DNA of 64,000 bases from positions 1,746,997 to 1,810,996 of the forward strand of contig VXAA01003989.1 in the NCBI GenBank assembly GCA_013399115.1, in the 5' to 3' direction. The stretch is from Anseranas semipalmata. Lineage: Eukaryota > Chordata > Aves > Anseriformes > Anseranatidae. Positions 1 to 12,700 of this stretch are shown one piece after another; the first letter of the stretch is position 1; each line of letters opens with the position of its first letter. The translations under genes were made by a program, and so were the position numbers. The notes under the pieces were generated by a model. It saw only the letters and a list, made by a program, of their open reading frames with translations. It made no database searches and was not told the origin of the DNA.

Positions 1-469
1 TTGAGTCAGAAGATGAAAATTTGCTTTCAGTCACTCCTCCTCAACTCTACTGACCAGTTGAGAAAGTCTTAAGAAAGGCCAAACATGGTAGTTCTTTCCT
101 CTTACACTTAGAGCAAGTCCTCTCTTAAGCTGCGCTAAAGATGCAGGCTCTACCCTTGATTTAATTTTTCATTCCTTTTTAGAGAAAATGGAACTTATTT
201 AATGAAAAGGCACAGCACAACCAGAGACAAACAGGACCATTCATTTGTGTAAGTTGTCTTCAAAGTAAGTAACAGACTATCCAATCCCGTATAATTTGGT
301 GCCCTACCAAAAAGATGTAACCTTGCATTTTTATTCTTTACATAAGAACCAAAAAAAATTTTTTTGTCCTATGTTAAAAGCAGTAAGAATTTCTTTTGGT
401 TTCTCTGCTTTCTGAAAAGACATACCAAAACACAAAGCATGTATTGTGATGATTAACTGATATACTTAC
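1..469 (-). other. FYCO1: FYCO1 intron 3 of the coding part, truncated by the window edge
   Basis: This stretch follows the splice donor (GTAAGTA on the minus strand, 463-469) of the third coding exon. No further exon of the gene is recognisable before the left edge, so the remainder of FYCO1 (the rest of the RUN domain, the long coiled coil, the FYVE finger and the GOLD domain) lies outside. The segment is AT-rich and shows no repeat that I recognise. Confidence 0.75.
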
Positions 470-595
470 TTCTGTAATAGACTTGACAAAGCGGATTCCA
501 TCATTAGCTCCTTTGACTTTTGCCAGACAGTCGCAGAAATAATCCCAGTAGTCTTTTCTGTTCCCCAGCAAAGTACTTTTTTCTTTCTGGTCAAA
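470..595 (-). CDS. FYCO1: FYCO1 coding exon 3 (N-terminal part of RUN domain)
   Basis: This 126-base exon encodes 42 residues (55-96 of the protein), beginning [20 protein letters not shown] and ending in FVKSITE. That is nearly identical to the N-terminal region of vertebrate FYCO1, where it forms the first helices of the RUN domain. It is phase 0 at both ends. The acceptor is TTAAG at 596-600 and the donor is GTAAGTA at 463-469, both on the minus strand. FYCO1 links autophagosomes and late endosomes to plus-end microtubule motors by binding LC3, Rab7 and PI3P. Only the start of the RUN domain is visible here, so these functions are taken from the known family. The match is strong enough that I consider the identity secure. 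Confidence 0.95.
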
Positions 596-1714
596 CTTAA
601 TCAAGGAAAACAAAAAGCAATGAGCAAAACTTAAATATAAATATGCTTACATACATCTACTGTAGAATTCCGTTCCTCTCCCACCAACATCTGCTTTCAT
701 GACTCCTTGTAAGTTTTAGCCAATGTATTCACAAAGTAAAGAGATATTGTACTGCACTGATGCAATACAGCAGTTACTGAAGATCCTTTACAGACAGTAA
801 CAGACAATAATGTTCTTGGTTAAGCTAAAATACAGACATCCATTCAACACTGCTCAAATAAAGATTAACAGCAGTTTTAGCAGCTGTTCAAGAGCAAGGA
901 ACTGACAGCCAGTTGCTGAGACCCCTGCAATCAAGCGTGGCAGGAACACACATGCACATACCAGCACAACCTGCTCTAGCTAAATCATGCTCAGAGCAGT
1001 GATGCAGTGAAGGTACTGACTGCATCTTGGAGCAATCAAATCTCAAAGGATTTCTTCAGCTTATGCTGAAGCCTCAGCAACCCAATTAAAACTACCTTGC
1101 CTAGATTAGATCTAGTTTAGCATGTCTGTGCTGCTGTCAGTGACATGATTACAATATATGCAGACGCAGACAATGCAAACTGAATTTCAGTTTGCTCAGC
1201 AGTGTCCCCTTTCACTTAAATATTGAGGATGGCCAAAAAGCAGCATTCCAGATTCAAAATCAGCCTTTTGTATTAAGCTTTCTATACAACAAAAAATGAA
1301 TTTCCACAATGAAATTGCTAAAAATGCTGTAAATTACTCTTACCACTATATTTGCACCATCAGCCACTTATTTATTTTGCACTAAAATGTTGTAAAGATT
1401 TCAGTACCACGGTTTTTCCAGGATAATTTAGAAGTCTACATCTTCAAACTCAAGCTCAAATCTTTCAGATCGATAGAAAAATCCCCGACTTTCTTCAACC
1501 AACCTGGCAGCACTGCCTTTTGATTACAATTATTTATTTTCACTTGAAATATGTACAATAAGCTGCACACATTTCAGTCCACTTACTGGAAAAAAAAAGA
1601 CTCAACTGGATATCCATCATTATTTGAGTTAAACTCCACATACTGAAGAGGCAATAACAGAAAACAAGGCCTAGCTTTGATAGTGGATTACTAGTTACAC
1701 ATATCACTTTTTAC
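596..1714 (-). other. FYCO1: FYCO1 intron between coding exons 2 and 3
   Basis: This 1,119-base intron is bounded by GT (1713-1714) and AG (596-597) on the minus strand. It is AT-rich. I see no conserved reading frame, RNA gene or transposon signature in it. Confidence 0.85.
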
Positions 1715-1821
1715 CTGTAGAAGATACTCAAGCTTGTAGGAGAATTTTTGCAAGTTGACACTGTCATCTGTGATCGGTTCCCCTCCTTCTTTAAATTCTT
1801 TACTTAATTCAGTCACAGCAT
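1715..1821 (-). CDS. FYCO1: FYCO1 coding exon 2
   Basis: This 107-base exon completes the aspartate codon split across the preceding junction and encodes residues 19-54, [20 protein letters not shown] followed by [16 protein letters not shown]. It aligns without gaps to the equivalent region of mammalian FYCO1, which also has the segments [17 protein letters not shown] and [11 protein letters not shown]. The acceptor AG lies at 1822-1823 and the donor GTAA at 1711-1714 on the minus strand. The exon ends in phase 0, which matches the phase-0 start of the next coding exon at 595. It leads into the RUN domain. Mammalian FYCO1 has the same intron position after LLQ as far as I recall; that point is from memory rather than from the sequence. 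Confidence 0.95.
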
Positions 1822-3263
1822 CTTTAGAACAAGACACCAAAATGATTAACCAATGAAAGAGATACATAGCACTGAATTCATAAGCAACTAAGTAAATAGG
1901 TTTTCTTCTTGGACATTATGCATATGTATTTAGTTTCTTTCGGTTCAAATGTCTTAATCACAGTGCAAAAAGCTTGTTGAAATGCTTGCAATTTAAGACC
2001 ACCTATAACAAAAAACAGAGCCCAAGTTATGTCAGCCTGTCACACTGACTTACTATTTCTTCTTAAAAAGAGCAGAACCTCCTCCAGACACGTATCAAAA
2101 AAGTGGTAACAGACAATTGCTAACTGGTTCTTCGGCAAAGAGAAATAATTTTTCACTATCTCGTGCACATTAAGGTTCTCCTATTGCCACAGGACAAACA
2201 GAATTCTGATTAGAAAGGACAAAGCATGTAATCTGCTAAAGGGGATCAGTAAAACGACAACAGTTGTTCAGTCAGCACATTTATCTTCTCCATGCTCTAT
2301 TCAGGAAGGTTCAGCTTGTGCTGCTTACAAAACACAAATGGGAAAATAATGTACATAAAAATAAGCATACAGCAACTCCTCTCACCTAAAACCTACTCCC
2401 ACAGGGGGTGAGGAAAACTCAAGTCAAAGCAACCTCTGCTGTCTCCCTTGATGCTCTGGCCACCAAAGGGTGCACTTCTCAGCATCAGAGATTATTGATT
2501 TTGAATATGCTTTCCACTTGGTTTTGTGCTCTTTCAGGTGCCTGAGTGCATATTATACCTTATATTTAATAAATATGAAAATTAAAAATATCTGGATCTT
2601 GGTATAGGCAGCTGATTAGGACAGAGGCAGAGCAGAGAAATGGTTATGGATCTGCTGCCAATTTTGCCTGCAGCAGAACTGTAGAAAATGAGGTTGGCTA
2701 CTGCTAGTGGAGGACAAGTTGGGTGTGCAGAAAGCAAGTTCCACTGCAGCAAGAAGAGCAGATCCAATTGTCCAGCACTCTCCCTCTGGGTCTCTATTCC
2801 TAATTCGTTTTGGCCTCCTGTTTTTTTCCCTCCCATATTAGAAGCAACACAACACCACCTTCCCATCAAGTGATGGTCTAAAAATCAGGCCTTCTCCTCC
2901 TTTTCACATGAAGTCTTATAACTGCATAGCTCTACTCATGCAAACAAAGTCCTAGCTCACACCACACAAAAGAATAATTTTAACTCCACCCTGCAGATAT
3001 TTTTTTTTAATTGTAAGGCTTATTTGTAATCTTGCATATTTAAATATGCAGGATTGAAGAATTTAGGATTCTGAAAAAGGTATAGCACCTCTCTCACAAA
3101 AAAATCAGTCACATCTGTATTGAGCACATGGCACACCTTGAACTATGCTGTTACAATTGCTGCACAGAAGTGTTATACAACTGAAAACACAGTTCCTACT
3201 CTCTGTTACCTAAAACATGGAGGATGCAATCCAGCACATAGAACAAATCTGTCAGCATGATAC
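1822..3263 (-). other. FYCO1: FYCO1 intron between coding exons 1 and 2
   Basis: This 1,442-base intron has GT at 3262-3263 and AG at 1822-1823 on the minus strand. Short open frames around 2,582-2,873 on both strands overlap one another and resemble no known protein, so I treat them as chance. No transposon is recognised. Confidence 0.85.
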
Positions 3264-3318
3264 CTTGCAAGTCCCTGATAATCCGCTGCAGCTGGCTTTC
3301 GCCACTAGTTGCTGCCAT
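3264..3318 (-). CDS. FYCO1: FYCO1 coding exon 1 with start codon
   Basis: This is the first coding exon: 55 bases giving MAATSGESQLQRIIRDLQ plus the first base of the next codon. It closely matches the mammalian FYCO1 N-terminus, which begins MAS and shares the stretch ESQLQRIIRDLQ. The start ATG at 3316-3318 (minus strand) has a strong initiation context, with A at -3 and G at +4. The donor is AAG/GTATCA with GT at 3262-3263. Joining this exon to 1715-1821 and 470-595 gives a continuous 96-residue frame. The exon is short, so homology and clean splicing to the next exon carry the call rather than open-frame length. Confidence 0.95.
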
Positions 3319-3368
3319 CTTGAAAACCAAAGTGGCTCCCCTTCTGGGCTGTTAACCTTTTCATCCAT
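3319..3368 (-). other. FYCO1: FYCO1 5' untranslated part of the first coding exon (inferred)
   Basis: On the minus strand a pyrimidine-rich run ending in ATCTAG (3369-3374) is a plausible splice acceptor 50 bases before the FYCO1 start codon, so this exon probably starts near 3368. The segment has two upstream ATGs (3366-3368 and 3362-3364), both out of frame with the FYCO1 start. The exact 5' boundary is an inference and needs transcript data. Confidence 0.5.
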
Positions 3369-4860
3369 CTAGATAACAACAGCAGAGTTCATATCCTTGA
3401 CGACCATTGGGCTGACGAACATTATTCTTCTCCGTGACACGTGCAATTCTGTAAAAGTCAAAAATAGAATGCAAGACTTTATCATCTCAAATGAGCAGAA
3501 CAGAGGTGCTTTGGCCTTTTAAATCCTGTTTAGCAATGAATTCTCATAGTGCCAACTCTTTTCCAGAAACCTCCTTTTAGATTTCACTTTCCATTTCAGT
3601 TATTTCTGTTTCCACCTTTCAAAACAGAGCAAACCTCAGAGAGCAGTTTTCTCTCGTTGGAGTTACAACACAGTTAGTCTTACAGCCCAGTTCAGGCTGG
3701 CATTTCACACAACTCATCTCATGACCCTGAGGGAGGTTCTGATGACACAGGACTTTCCCTATGAAAACCCTCTGCCTGACCTTCCCTACAGCCTGCGGAG
3801 TAAAAAGATACAACAACATCGCCATTTCAGGGAGACTTTCAGGACACAGGCTAGTCACAGGTCAAGGTGTCCAAAAGTGATACATACTTGGTCCTCTGGC
3901 ATTGGAGGATGTTTTTTACTCATGAAAGCTAGTAAAAGATTTAGTACTTGAGATTTGTTTTAGCACGAGAAACATCTCTCATCCTCTCCTCAGAACCCCC
4001 TGTTCCCAACACATGTAAGTGAACACCACTTTATTTTAAGCTCTGTTACAGCATCCCTGGCTGGATAAGTACACCTTACGCATCAGAACATCCACCTCCC
4101 TTCCTCAAAACAATGAGTAAGTTATACCTAGCATTTGTGGAGAATTAATTATTCATTAATTAAAATAAATGAATTAAAAATCACCTAAAAGCCTCAAGCA
4201 CTTTATTAAAACCATGCTTGGTGACCCAAACCTTCAAATGCTCATGGCAACAATCATTCAAAAAAAGCCACGTAGAAACTACATAGGGAACTTACCAAGC
4301 ATCATGTCCTCAAAGGTTGTTCACAATTCTGCCTGCAATGGTACAGCCAAATTTTCAAGCAAGCACAACACCTGAAGTACTGAACCTTTAGAAAATTTGC
4401 TGTTACACTTCCGTGCTTTTGTTATCATTCAAACTGAACTACAATGAAATTAAGTTGCAATTAAAATCTGACAACCTTTTGAAATACAAATGTAATTAGA
4501 TCAAATGATTGTATTTCCCTTCCCTTCTCTTTCTTACACTTCCAAATTAATTAAAACAGCATGGTTCAAGTAGGCGTCTGAATGGATCGGAAGAATCATC
4601 CTTCTACCCCATGTATCGAGGTATCATTTGGAAACGGCCCTGATGTGACGCTGCATTCTTTTCTTTTTGATACCTGCTAGTTTTCATTGCCGTATTTCGA
4701 TGGCAGTCGTTATGTTGTGACACACCTGTCGTGTGGACAATGTGCTGCCTGGGGAAGGGCCTTGGCCTGCAAAATCCCCACCACAGCTGTGTTGCCTTAG
4801 GGAGAGAAGGCCAGCACAGCACAGACAGCTGACCTTTTTTCAATTCACCAGTCAGTTCTG

Positions 4861-4924
4861 GCCAACCTTGACAGAAGGTAGAAGTCTTCAAAATATTACG
4901 CTCTTCCACGTGCAATCAAAACAG
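4861..4924. repeat. 64-bp duplicated segment, copy 1
   Basis: This segment recurs at 6840-6903 in the same orientation with four mismatches in 64 bases, all of them transitions. It carries a CACGTG E-box at 4907-4912. The surrounding sequence is not obviously shared beyond the 64 bases, apart from a T-rich stretch shortly before each copy. It could be a fragment of an unrecognised dispersed repeat or a local duplication. Confidence 0.85.
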
Positions 4925-6839
4925 AATACCAAACACAATCTTTTCTCTTTAAATCAACAACATCACATTCACGATATTGCTATCTTGATTCTACTCAGTG
5001 GTTGTATAAAGTACCCCATTTCCTGGTAACTTACTGAGCTTGGATACCGATGAGAAAAAGCAAGAATAACAAACCCTGTGAGTCAACGTTTCCTCTTCTG
5101 AGAACGCACACTAATATCAGCCATATCTGTTCAGTCTGGCAACCATTATACAAAGTAAGAAGAGAAGACTGTGCAACGGGGGCAATGGCAAGCCAAAACT
5201 TATGGCCAAACCAAATGCTCTCCCTCAGATGACAGGAGAAAAGAGCAAGGGCCAGGAAGGGGATCCTGCTCATCCTTCCTGAAGGCCGGAACGAGCCCCC
5301 ATTCAAGGCTCCTGAGGCACAAGGACTATGTGAAAGGCATGCCAGGAGCACTGCAAGCAGGCCAACTGCAGGCATGTACAGGGAGCGGGGACACTGACTT
5401 CGAGCCCTTATTTTGCAGCAGCCAGGGGGAGCAGGACATGGGGCGTCCTGTGGCTGACAGGAGCAGCTCGGGACCTCGTGAAATGCTGATTCCTGGCCGG
5501 CTGCCCAAGCAGAGATCTACGGGGGGAGGACGAAGAAAGTTTTAGAGTTGCCCCACTCCACTAGCACTTTCCCAGAAGCCACGGACAAATGACTACTGTG
5601 TGCACAACAGTCCAGTGGCACAGCGCAAGGGAAGGCTGCGTGTTCCCAGTGGCTTGATCCTGTTGTGCCAAAGCAGCCTAAGGCACGCATCTTTACTCCT
5701 GCTAGGATCTCCTAGGCAGAATATGGGAGCCCTGAACAGACACCACAGCTCAGCTGGAGGTGTGTGGCTGCAGAGCCCACTCCTCTTCTCTGCCTGCTCC
5801 CTAATCCCCCCGCTCCTCAGGATGGTGGGAGCAAGGTCTCACAGTCTCCTCCTTCCTTACACCAGCTCCTGCCCATGAGATACGCATTTACTCCCTTCTC
5901 TTCCCAGAGGCGAAGGGGATCTTTCAGCCTGGGCTATGGCACAGGGGGAATGTGCCGACACTTTTCAACCAGCCTTCTTCACTGCTAAACGGGGAGAAAG
6001 GTACATCTCCCACCCGTGGTCCTTCCCAGGTTGTGCTTAGAAAACATAACACATCCCACAGAGGTGCAGAGGTCTCACCTCCTGCTGGCTGAGAAGGCTG
6101 ACAATGTATCTCAACTGGTTTCCTCAGGCTTCTGAATAGGAAGAGCTTCTGTAAACACCTGATCTAGTCCTTCCTGATCACACAACATTTTGCCCAGGAT
6201 TGCTTAGGGCACAACCCTGTTCCTCCAAGCATTTCCTATCCCATTATGTATGTCTGTAATTATTTGCCTTGTCAGAGCAGCATGAGACACGTGTGAGGCA
6301 CAAGTGACCTGCTTTAGATCAAAAGCTTTTCAGGTGATGAATCACAACCTCTTATGTAGTAGCATTTGACTATGGCCATGGGCATTAACTTGCAGAACGC
6401 TGCAGCGCTGTAAAGGGCTCAGTGGAGTTGCACCAAGGACCTGGCACAGAGTACAGCAGCGAAGGCCAGACATGGCATACCACCAGTCCCGCGGGCTGTG
6501 CCTGCTGATGTCTGAAGATGGCCGTTCCCTCTCCTGCTGGCTTAAGCACCCACCTGCGGGTGACAATCTTCTCAGCAGAGGAGGATATCCTGGAGATTAA
6601 GGAAGGAAGCAGAAAAGAAACAGCCCACTCACAGGAAAAGATTTACTTGACAGGGAGAGGGACACACAAGAAACAGCAAACAAAACTTAATGACTGTAAT
6701 TAAATTGCTTAGTGGGGTAGCTACAGTGACCTACTTTCACTCTCATCTCATAAAATCTCTCTCTGTGTTACTGTGGGCATGTCTGCGTCTCCAGCAGCTA
6801 CCATTTCCCGAATTCACTTTTTTTTGAAGGTCACTTTTA

Positions 6840-6903
6840 GCCAACCTTGACAGAAGGCAGAAGTCTTCAAAATATTACACTCCTCCACGTGCAATCGAAA
6901 CAG
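6840..6903. repeat. 64-bp duplicated segment, copy 2
   Basis: This is the second copy of the segment at 4861-4924, 1,979 bases further on and in the same orientation. It keeps the CACGTG E-box at 6886-6891. The four differences between the copies are transitions, which fits ageing of two once-identical sequences. Confidence 0.85.
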
Positions 6904-9900
6904 GAAGCTGGGAGGAACTCCACGGCAGTTCCTCTCCCTGCCTAAAAGGCTGCAGGGAGACCTCAGCTGCAGCCTGACACCAGCGAATCCGCTCCTCAGC
7001 CAAGTGCCTTTTCAGCGCACACCAAGAGCAGAGCTCACACTGCAGACCTGGTGTAATCCTGCTGAAAAGTAAATCAGACCTGCAAGACAAATTCATTGGA
7101 AACTAAGCTCTGCTACTTCAAAGTGCTTATGGAAATGTTTTATCTTAACGTAACTATTCTGGTCTAGCCATTCCAAACAAGGGCACTTCATCACGTCTCC
7201 CTCACAGAGAGAGATCTCCCCTAGAGAGATCACAAGACCTTTAATTATTTGGTGCCTGCAATTCTATACTTGTTGTGCGTTAACACTCTGTATGACACAA
7301 AACAGGCAAGTGAGGTTACTGAGCCAAATCCTATGTTCATGAGTCACATTAATTTTAACTGTATTAATCCCTTGCGTAACATGAACAGGATTTGTCCCAT
7401 AAACGCAGATGCTCACCGACGACTGTGAGGAACACTTCTGGAATATAACACAGAACACCAATCTACCTGGGCATACAATGGCTACAAGATACACAGACAG
7501 AGGATCACAAGGCAAATCTCACAGCAAAGACGAAGGAAGAACTGGGAAAAGAAAGCCTACCTCTCAGGACTGCAATACCACTGCATATAATATTTAGTTA
7601 AATAATTTCATTCCAGTAATTATCTGGAAAAAGTACTTTGTGCTTTGACATTGCAAGGAACACTGGGTCCCAGTGGATTTTATTGTAGCTGTGCTGCTAG
7701 CTTGTTCTGATTTGGTACCATTCAGGCACCTGCACATCCATTAAGCTAAAGACCTGTTTGCTGCAAAGAAGGGTCTGAGATGGACTGCAAGAAAGACGGT
7801 GTGACTCTTCTCTCAAGCACACATAAACACAGCTCAGCTGGGCAGCTCAATCCTTTCTGCTTTAATACTGCACATAAAGATATGTGACCAATAAAAAGGC
7901 ACACTGGACTGCATTAAATCAGACAATTAAAAACAAAAGGCAGGCAAAGCCTGGAGGTCAGCTAAGGTTTCCATTCTGAGAAGTGAAATTTTGTTTCTAA
8001 ATGAATCTTCCCCCTTCATTTTCTAAACCAACAAACCTTCACATTTCAATTACAAAAACATGTTTTTTGGGGGGGGAATATTTTTTTACTTCTTTTAATA
8101 TTTCAAACAGGTAGCAGGAGAATACACTGCAAACCTACACTGGATTCCCACCCCCTGCCGCCATACACAAAAACCTTGTTTAGAAGTGTTTGGGCATATA
8201 AACATTTAGTAATAAGATGCATCTTGCAGAAAACACACATCCAGAAAAAAAAATTCACAGAGTATCATAGCATAGCAGAACAGAGTAATGAGGTGAAGTG
8301 CACAAAAACATTCACATATTTTGCAAAGGCCCTGTAGAAAAGTGGCATGTTTATAGATGGGGGCTCCTTACAGTAAAGCCATTTTGTGGGTAGACACTTG
8401 CACTGTATGGATATTTTTACAGCGTTTTTCAGCACAAGAATACAAATTAATGACATTCCTAAAATGCTGTTTGCAACCCTAACCTGACAGGACAGACTGT
8501 CACAAATGAGTTGGTAAAGTTTTGCATAACCTCTGTGCAAACTTCTCTATGCTATGGACAACTGGCCTGCATTCTCTCCCTATTTTATTCCTTGTATTTG
8601 AAAACTGTTCGTAGAAAAAGACCAAAAGCATGCAACAGATATGGGTATACAGGTGGCATGATAAGAACTCCGTCAGACAGAGTTAATTTTAACCCTTCAT
8701 GGGGAAAGCTAGCAACCCTAACAACTCTTTTTAATGCTGCACCTACCAGATCAGGCCTCCGCTCTAAGGCCCAACTTAAACCCGTTTAAAACATTACATC
8801 AAACTTTGCCAAACAGGACAGACGCGTTAGACCAGGGACACAGTTTATTAATTTGGAGAATACAGTGCGTTGTCTCAGATACTCCTCACATCGATAACTG
8901 TTGAACAACGCAAACTCAAATCACCACTTTCGGCAGCTACAAAACAAGGACGATTTACCTCACGTATTTATCCCACAAAGACAGCCCTGTCTCAGCCCTG
9001 TCTCGTGACGACAGAAGTTGCCTGTTTGAGGAAGCAGTCAATTCACAAAGAGAAGAGTGCTCCTCTGATAACAGGAATTGCACTGGTATCGCTCTTAACA
9101 AACTCATCTGCCCTTACTCCACTAGGGCATGCCACACCTCACCCCAGGTCAGGAAAGCCATGCTGTGTTTACTGGCATTTACAAATTAACCTAACCATAG
9201 CTCTCCCAGACACTTGCTTCTCCTCAGCTGTTCCAACCCTATTTCACTCCCCATGGGGAAACGCACCTGCCCCACCTCAACTGGAGAGTTGAAAAGACAG
9301 GTGTCATTCAAAAGTGAAAAGATTTTTCCCCCCTTTGCACTCTCATTCTTCCAAGACACTTTCCCCGTGACCCCATGTACCCTCCCTGCTACAAAACTGC
9401 TCTTCCTCCCCATAACTCACCCAACTATTTAAATCTCTCTTAGATATTCTTCAAGCCAGGGACCATATGCTCGGATGCTACTCTGCGGAGCACCATAAAG
9501 ATACCTGTAAAAATAGAAAGAGCAGAGGACTCCCAACTGCAAAGGAGTGCTAGTGATTCATGATGCTCAACCTGCTTGCTGTATGAGCTTAGAGTCTTCC
9601 AAAAATCTCGTTTCTCAGGTCTCCAAAGCTGGTCTCTGAGAAATGGATGCCGTGTTAACTTCCTCAGCAAGCTTGGCCTGACCAACGCGTCTCAGGCACC
9701 ACTCAGACTTTGGGATAGTCAGAAGCAACAACCATTACACCATAACTCTGAACTGCCTCCACTCGAATGGGGGCTTTCCTCAGCAGGATTTTTTACCTCT
9801 GTATCTATCGTTCCACACTGTCCCTCCAAGCAGAGATTTCAGAAGTGCTTGAAAAGGCTGCCTCCAACTAATAGTTTTGGGAAGCGTGGCAGGTGGGTGT

Positions 9901-11899
9901 TGAGAATTGTCCGTGTGTAGCACCCCATCTGTCCTCCATCCAGCCAACAGCAGCGGTAGCTCCCTGGGGCAACTCCTGACCTATATGTAGTTCCCAGGGA
10001 ACGAGCAACGAGCAACACTGAAAATTACAGGTTTTGGCGACGCAAATGTGGATCAAACAGGGGGCAAGCACATTAAGCAAAAACCAAGCTGAGACACCCC
10101 CGGCTGACTGGCCACTGAGTGAATCACGACAGCCCTGGGCCAATAGCAAAAATTCCTGTCTTCTTCCCTCTGCAGCAGGAAGTATCGTATATTTCCTCTC
10201 TCCCTGTTTTCTCCTGAGTTTCCATCGTGGGGAGAAGGGGGAATTTCTGAGTTACAAACCCCAGAGATTTAGCAAGCCTTTGGAAGAGGAGCCTGTACAC
10301 CACTGCTGCCTCTCCTCCTGCTGGGGACAGACAGGCTCACAGATGACGCAGGCTTGAGCCCAGTAATTCAGGGACAGCCTGATCGAACCCGCTCACTTGC
10401 ACAACCTAAGTTGGCTTGCAGCAGTAGCAAGACCTTTCCTGTGCCCATCCTCCTTCCCAGCAGCAAATTAAATGTCATGGTGGACGCACTTGTGGGTTAA
10501 CTGTTTACAAATATCTTGCTTAGACCACTATACCATCAGCAACCACAGAACACTGTGATGGACAAAAATATTAAATCAAAGGGAAAGGTGTAAGAGTCAA
10601 GGCCCTGTTCAAGTTTCCCAGGGTTTCCCTGCACTATGAGACTGTGTATATAAAAGGTTCTGTTCCTTCTACCATTGTTACAAAATGTGAAGCCTTCTTC
10701 TGAATACACTTGGACAACATACTTCAAATTTCTGCTAGTATGGCACTTTCGGACACAACCAACCACCACTCCCTGGACAAGCTGGAATTACTACTATAGG
10801 AAAACATGAAAAGGAAACAGACTAGATTCAAACTGCTAAAAAAAATTCTTTGCACTGGCAAAACCAAACGAATATAAACCTGGTATGTAAATAGATAAAA
10901 ATAATAATGTGTAATAATAAAACCACTTAAGGCTCTTACAATTCCCTCTACCTCAATAATCTAAACAACACCTAAAGAATACCAGAAAGGTTCAGTGTTT
11001 GTTTCACAAATGGGCAACTGTAATTTTTAAAGGTCATCTACTAAGAAAAACAAACAACTGAAGCTAAAAATAATTTTCAGCACTGCTTTTCCTTAAGTCC
11101 AACCGGATAATTTCTGCAATTTTACAAACACTCTTTAAAATATATTTTTAATAGTTTTCTCCCCCCTTAGGTCTTGAGCCCCCACTGACCGACCAAGTCT
11201 TAGCAGACTTGGCCTTCAGGACATCAGGGCAAATTCCCATTCCTTTTATGTAACTGTCTAGCAGTGAAGAGAGGGACTGCAAATATAATACACCCTTTCA
11301 CTATTGTCAGATGGTGTACAAAAGAGGCTCCTGTATACAAGAAAATAAGCTCCGTAACTAACTAACTGGCTCTTCAGAAGAAGTAGTGAAACCACGTTCA
11401 CACAAAACGCTGTCACATATATATATACACCACAACAAGAAGAAAAGCAAAACCGACTTGCACTTGTTTTCCACCATAGGTGGCATACAACTTTTTAACA
11501 GCAGTGCATTCTTCTTCTAAACACAAATGTTTGGAAACATTATTTGGAACATTTGGAACATCTTCTAAATTTAAGCACTCCCACAAGGAGCCTTGGAGGA
11601 CTTTAAGAAACTGCCTTGTACACAATAACATCTGGAAAATATGCACTACTGCAAAGCAGTTTGTCTCCTCTGCTGCACATCCTGCTACATAACATCAGAA
11701 CTGAAAACAAGAAAAACACCAACAGAAAACACGTCGCCATGTTGCTGACAAGACAGAGTCCATACTTTGCCCTGAAAGCTTAATCACAGTAAACACCCAC
11801 TTTCACTCTTTAGAAGTAAAAAGATAAAAGGCCTGGTACTCTTCCTTCTTTGTTTACACTTGAAAAGCAGCTCAGTGCAGAAGCAGAGGCTGAACTGGG

Positions 11900-12700
11900 A
11901 GCATGACAACTACAGCCGACCAACTCCATACGCCAAACCAGCCTTTGCGCTGGCAAAAATCAGCGGGCAGCTCGGCGCAACGACAACCCACGGCACAGAC
12001 AGTCGGGGCCCCGGATTCCTCAACGGGCAGCTGAAGCAGCGACGGGTCCGCCAGCCTCCAAAACACGGCGCAGCCCCTCCGCAGACCGACCTACCACTGC
12101 AGGACCTCTACCTGAGGAGAATCCCAAGCACGAAGGCCGACGACCATTGCACTAACGCCTCACTTTTTTCCCCCTCCTGCTCGCTGCGTGCTGCGGGGAG
12201 CAACGTAAGCCGGAGGAGGGCCGGCTGCGATCCCGGCATCTGCTCTGGAGACAGAGCCAGCCGCCCTGTGCCAGCAAAACTCTCCCTGTCATCCGCCAGA
12301 GATTTGCCGACACAAGGACAAGCGGGATTAGGGCCGAGGCAAATATTTGTATGTCAGCACTTCGTACCCGGTGAGGGCACCAGCGCAGGAGGGTGTTTGG
12401 TTTCTAGCACAGCCCACGGCGGCTCCGCTCCTCGGGGAGCTGCAATGGAGGGCCGGGGGAATCGGGAGGGTTTGTCTGGGGAGGTGGCAGATGGGGGAGG
12501 AAAGGGTGTTTGCGACGGAACAAAACCACCATGGCTCAGCAATGGTGACACTTCAGGCACCTGGGCCTGGACGGTGGCCTACGGCCCTAAGGGCCCCTAC
12601 GGGCGGCAGGCGGCCGGCGGCNGGCCGGGCCCGGCCGCGCGGCGGGGCCTGGTTGGGAATGCAGCCGGTGGCGGGGGGGGGCAGCAAGACGGTAAAAATA
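11900..12700. promoter_or_regulatory. CpG-rich island, probable FYCO1 promoter and non-coding first exon
   Basis: This roughly 800-base stretch contrasts sharply with the AT-rich DNA on both sides. It is GC-rich with many CpG dinucleotides, densest at about 12,590-12,690, where a single unresolved base (12,622) marks an assembly or sequencing difficulty. It lies upstream of FYCO1 on the minus strand with no other gene start nearby, so it is the best candidate for the FYCO1 promoter. A minus-strand donor-like site, CTCAG/GTAGAG (exon end near 12,112), could close a non-coding first exon, but other GT sites are equally possible. Long open frames here are expected from GC richness and I do not call them genes. 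Confidence 0.7.

Larger units (their letters stand above)
3369..11850 (-). other. Probable FYCO1 5' intron, no gene recognised
   Basis: This 8.5-kb stretch lies between the first FYCO1 coding exon and the CpG-rich island and is most simply read as the intron after a non-coding first exon. It has many short open frames on both strands, none resembling a known family. Notable contents are a 64-base duplicated segment (4861-4924 and 6840-6903), a run of 9 G between T tracts near 8,068-8,097, and AT-rich DNA elsewhere. No CR1 copy is obvious in it. Confidence 0.5.
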
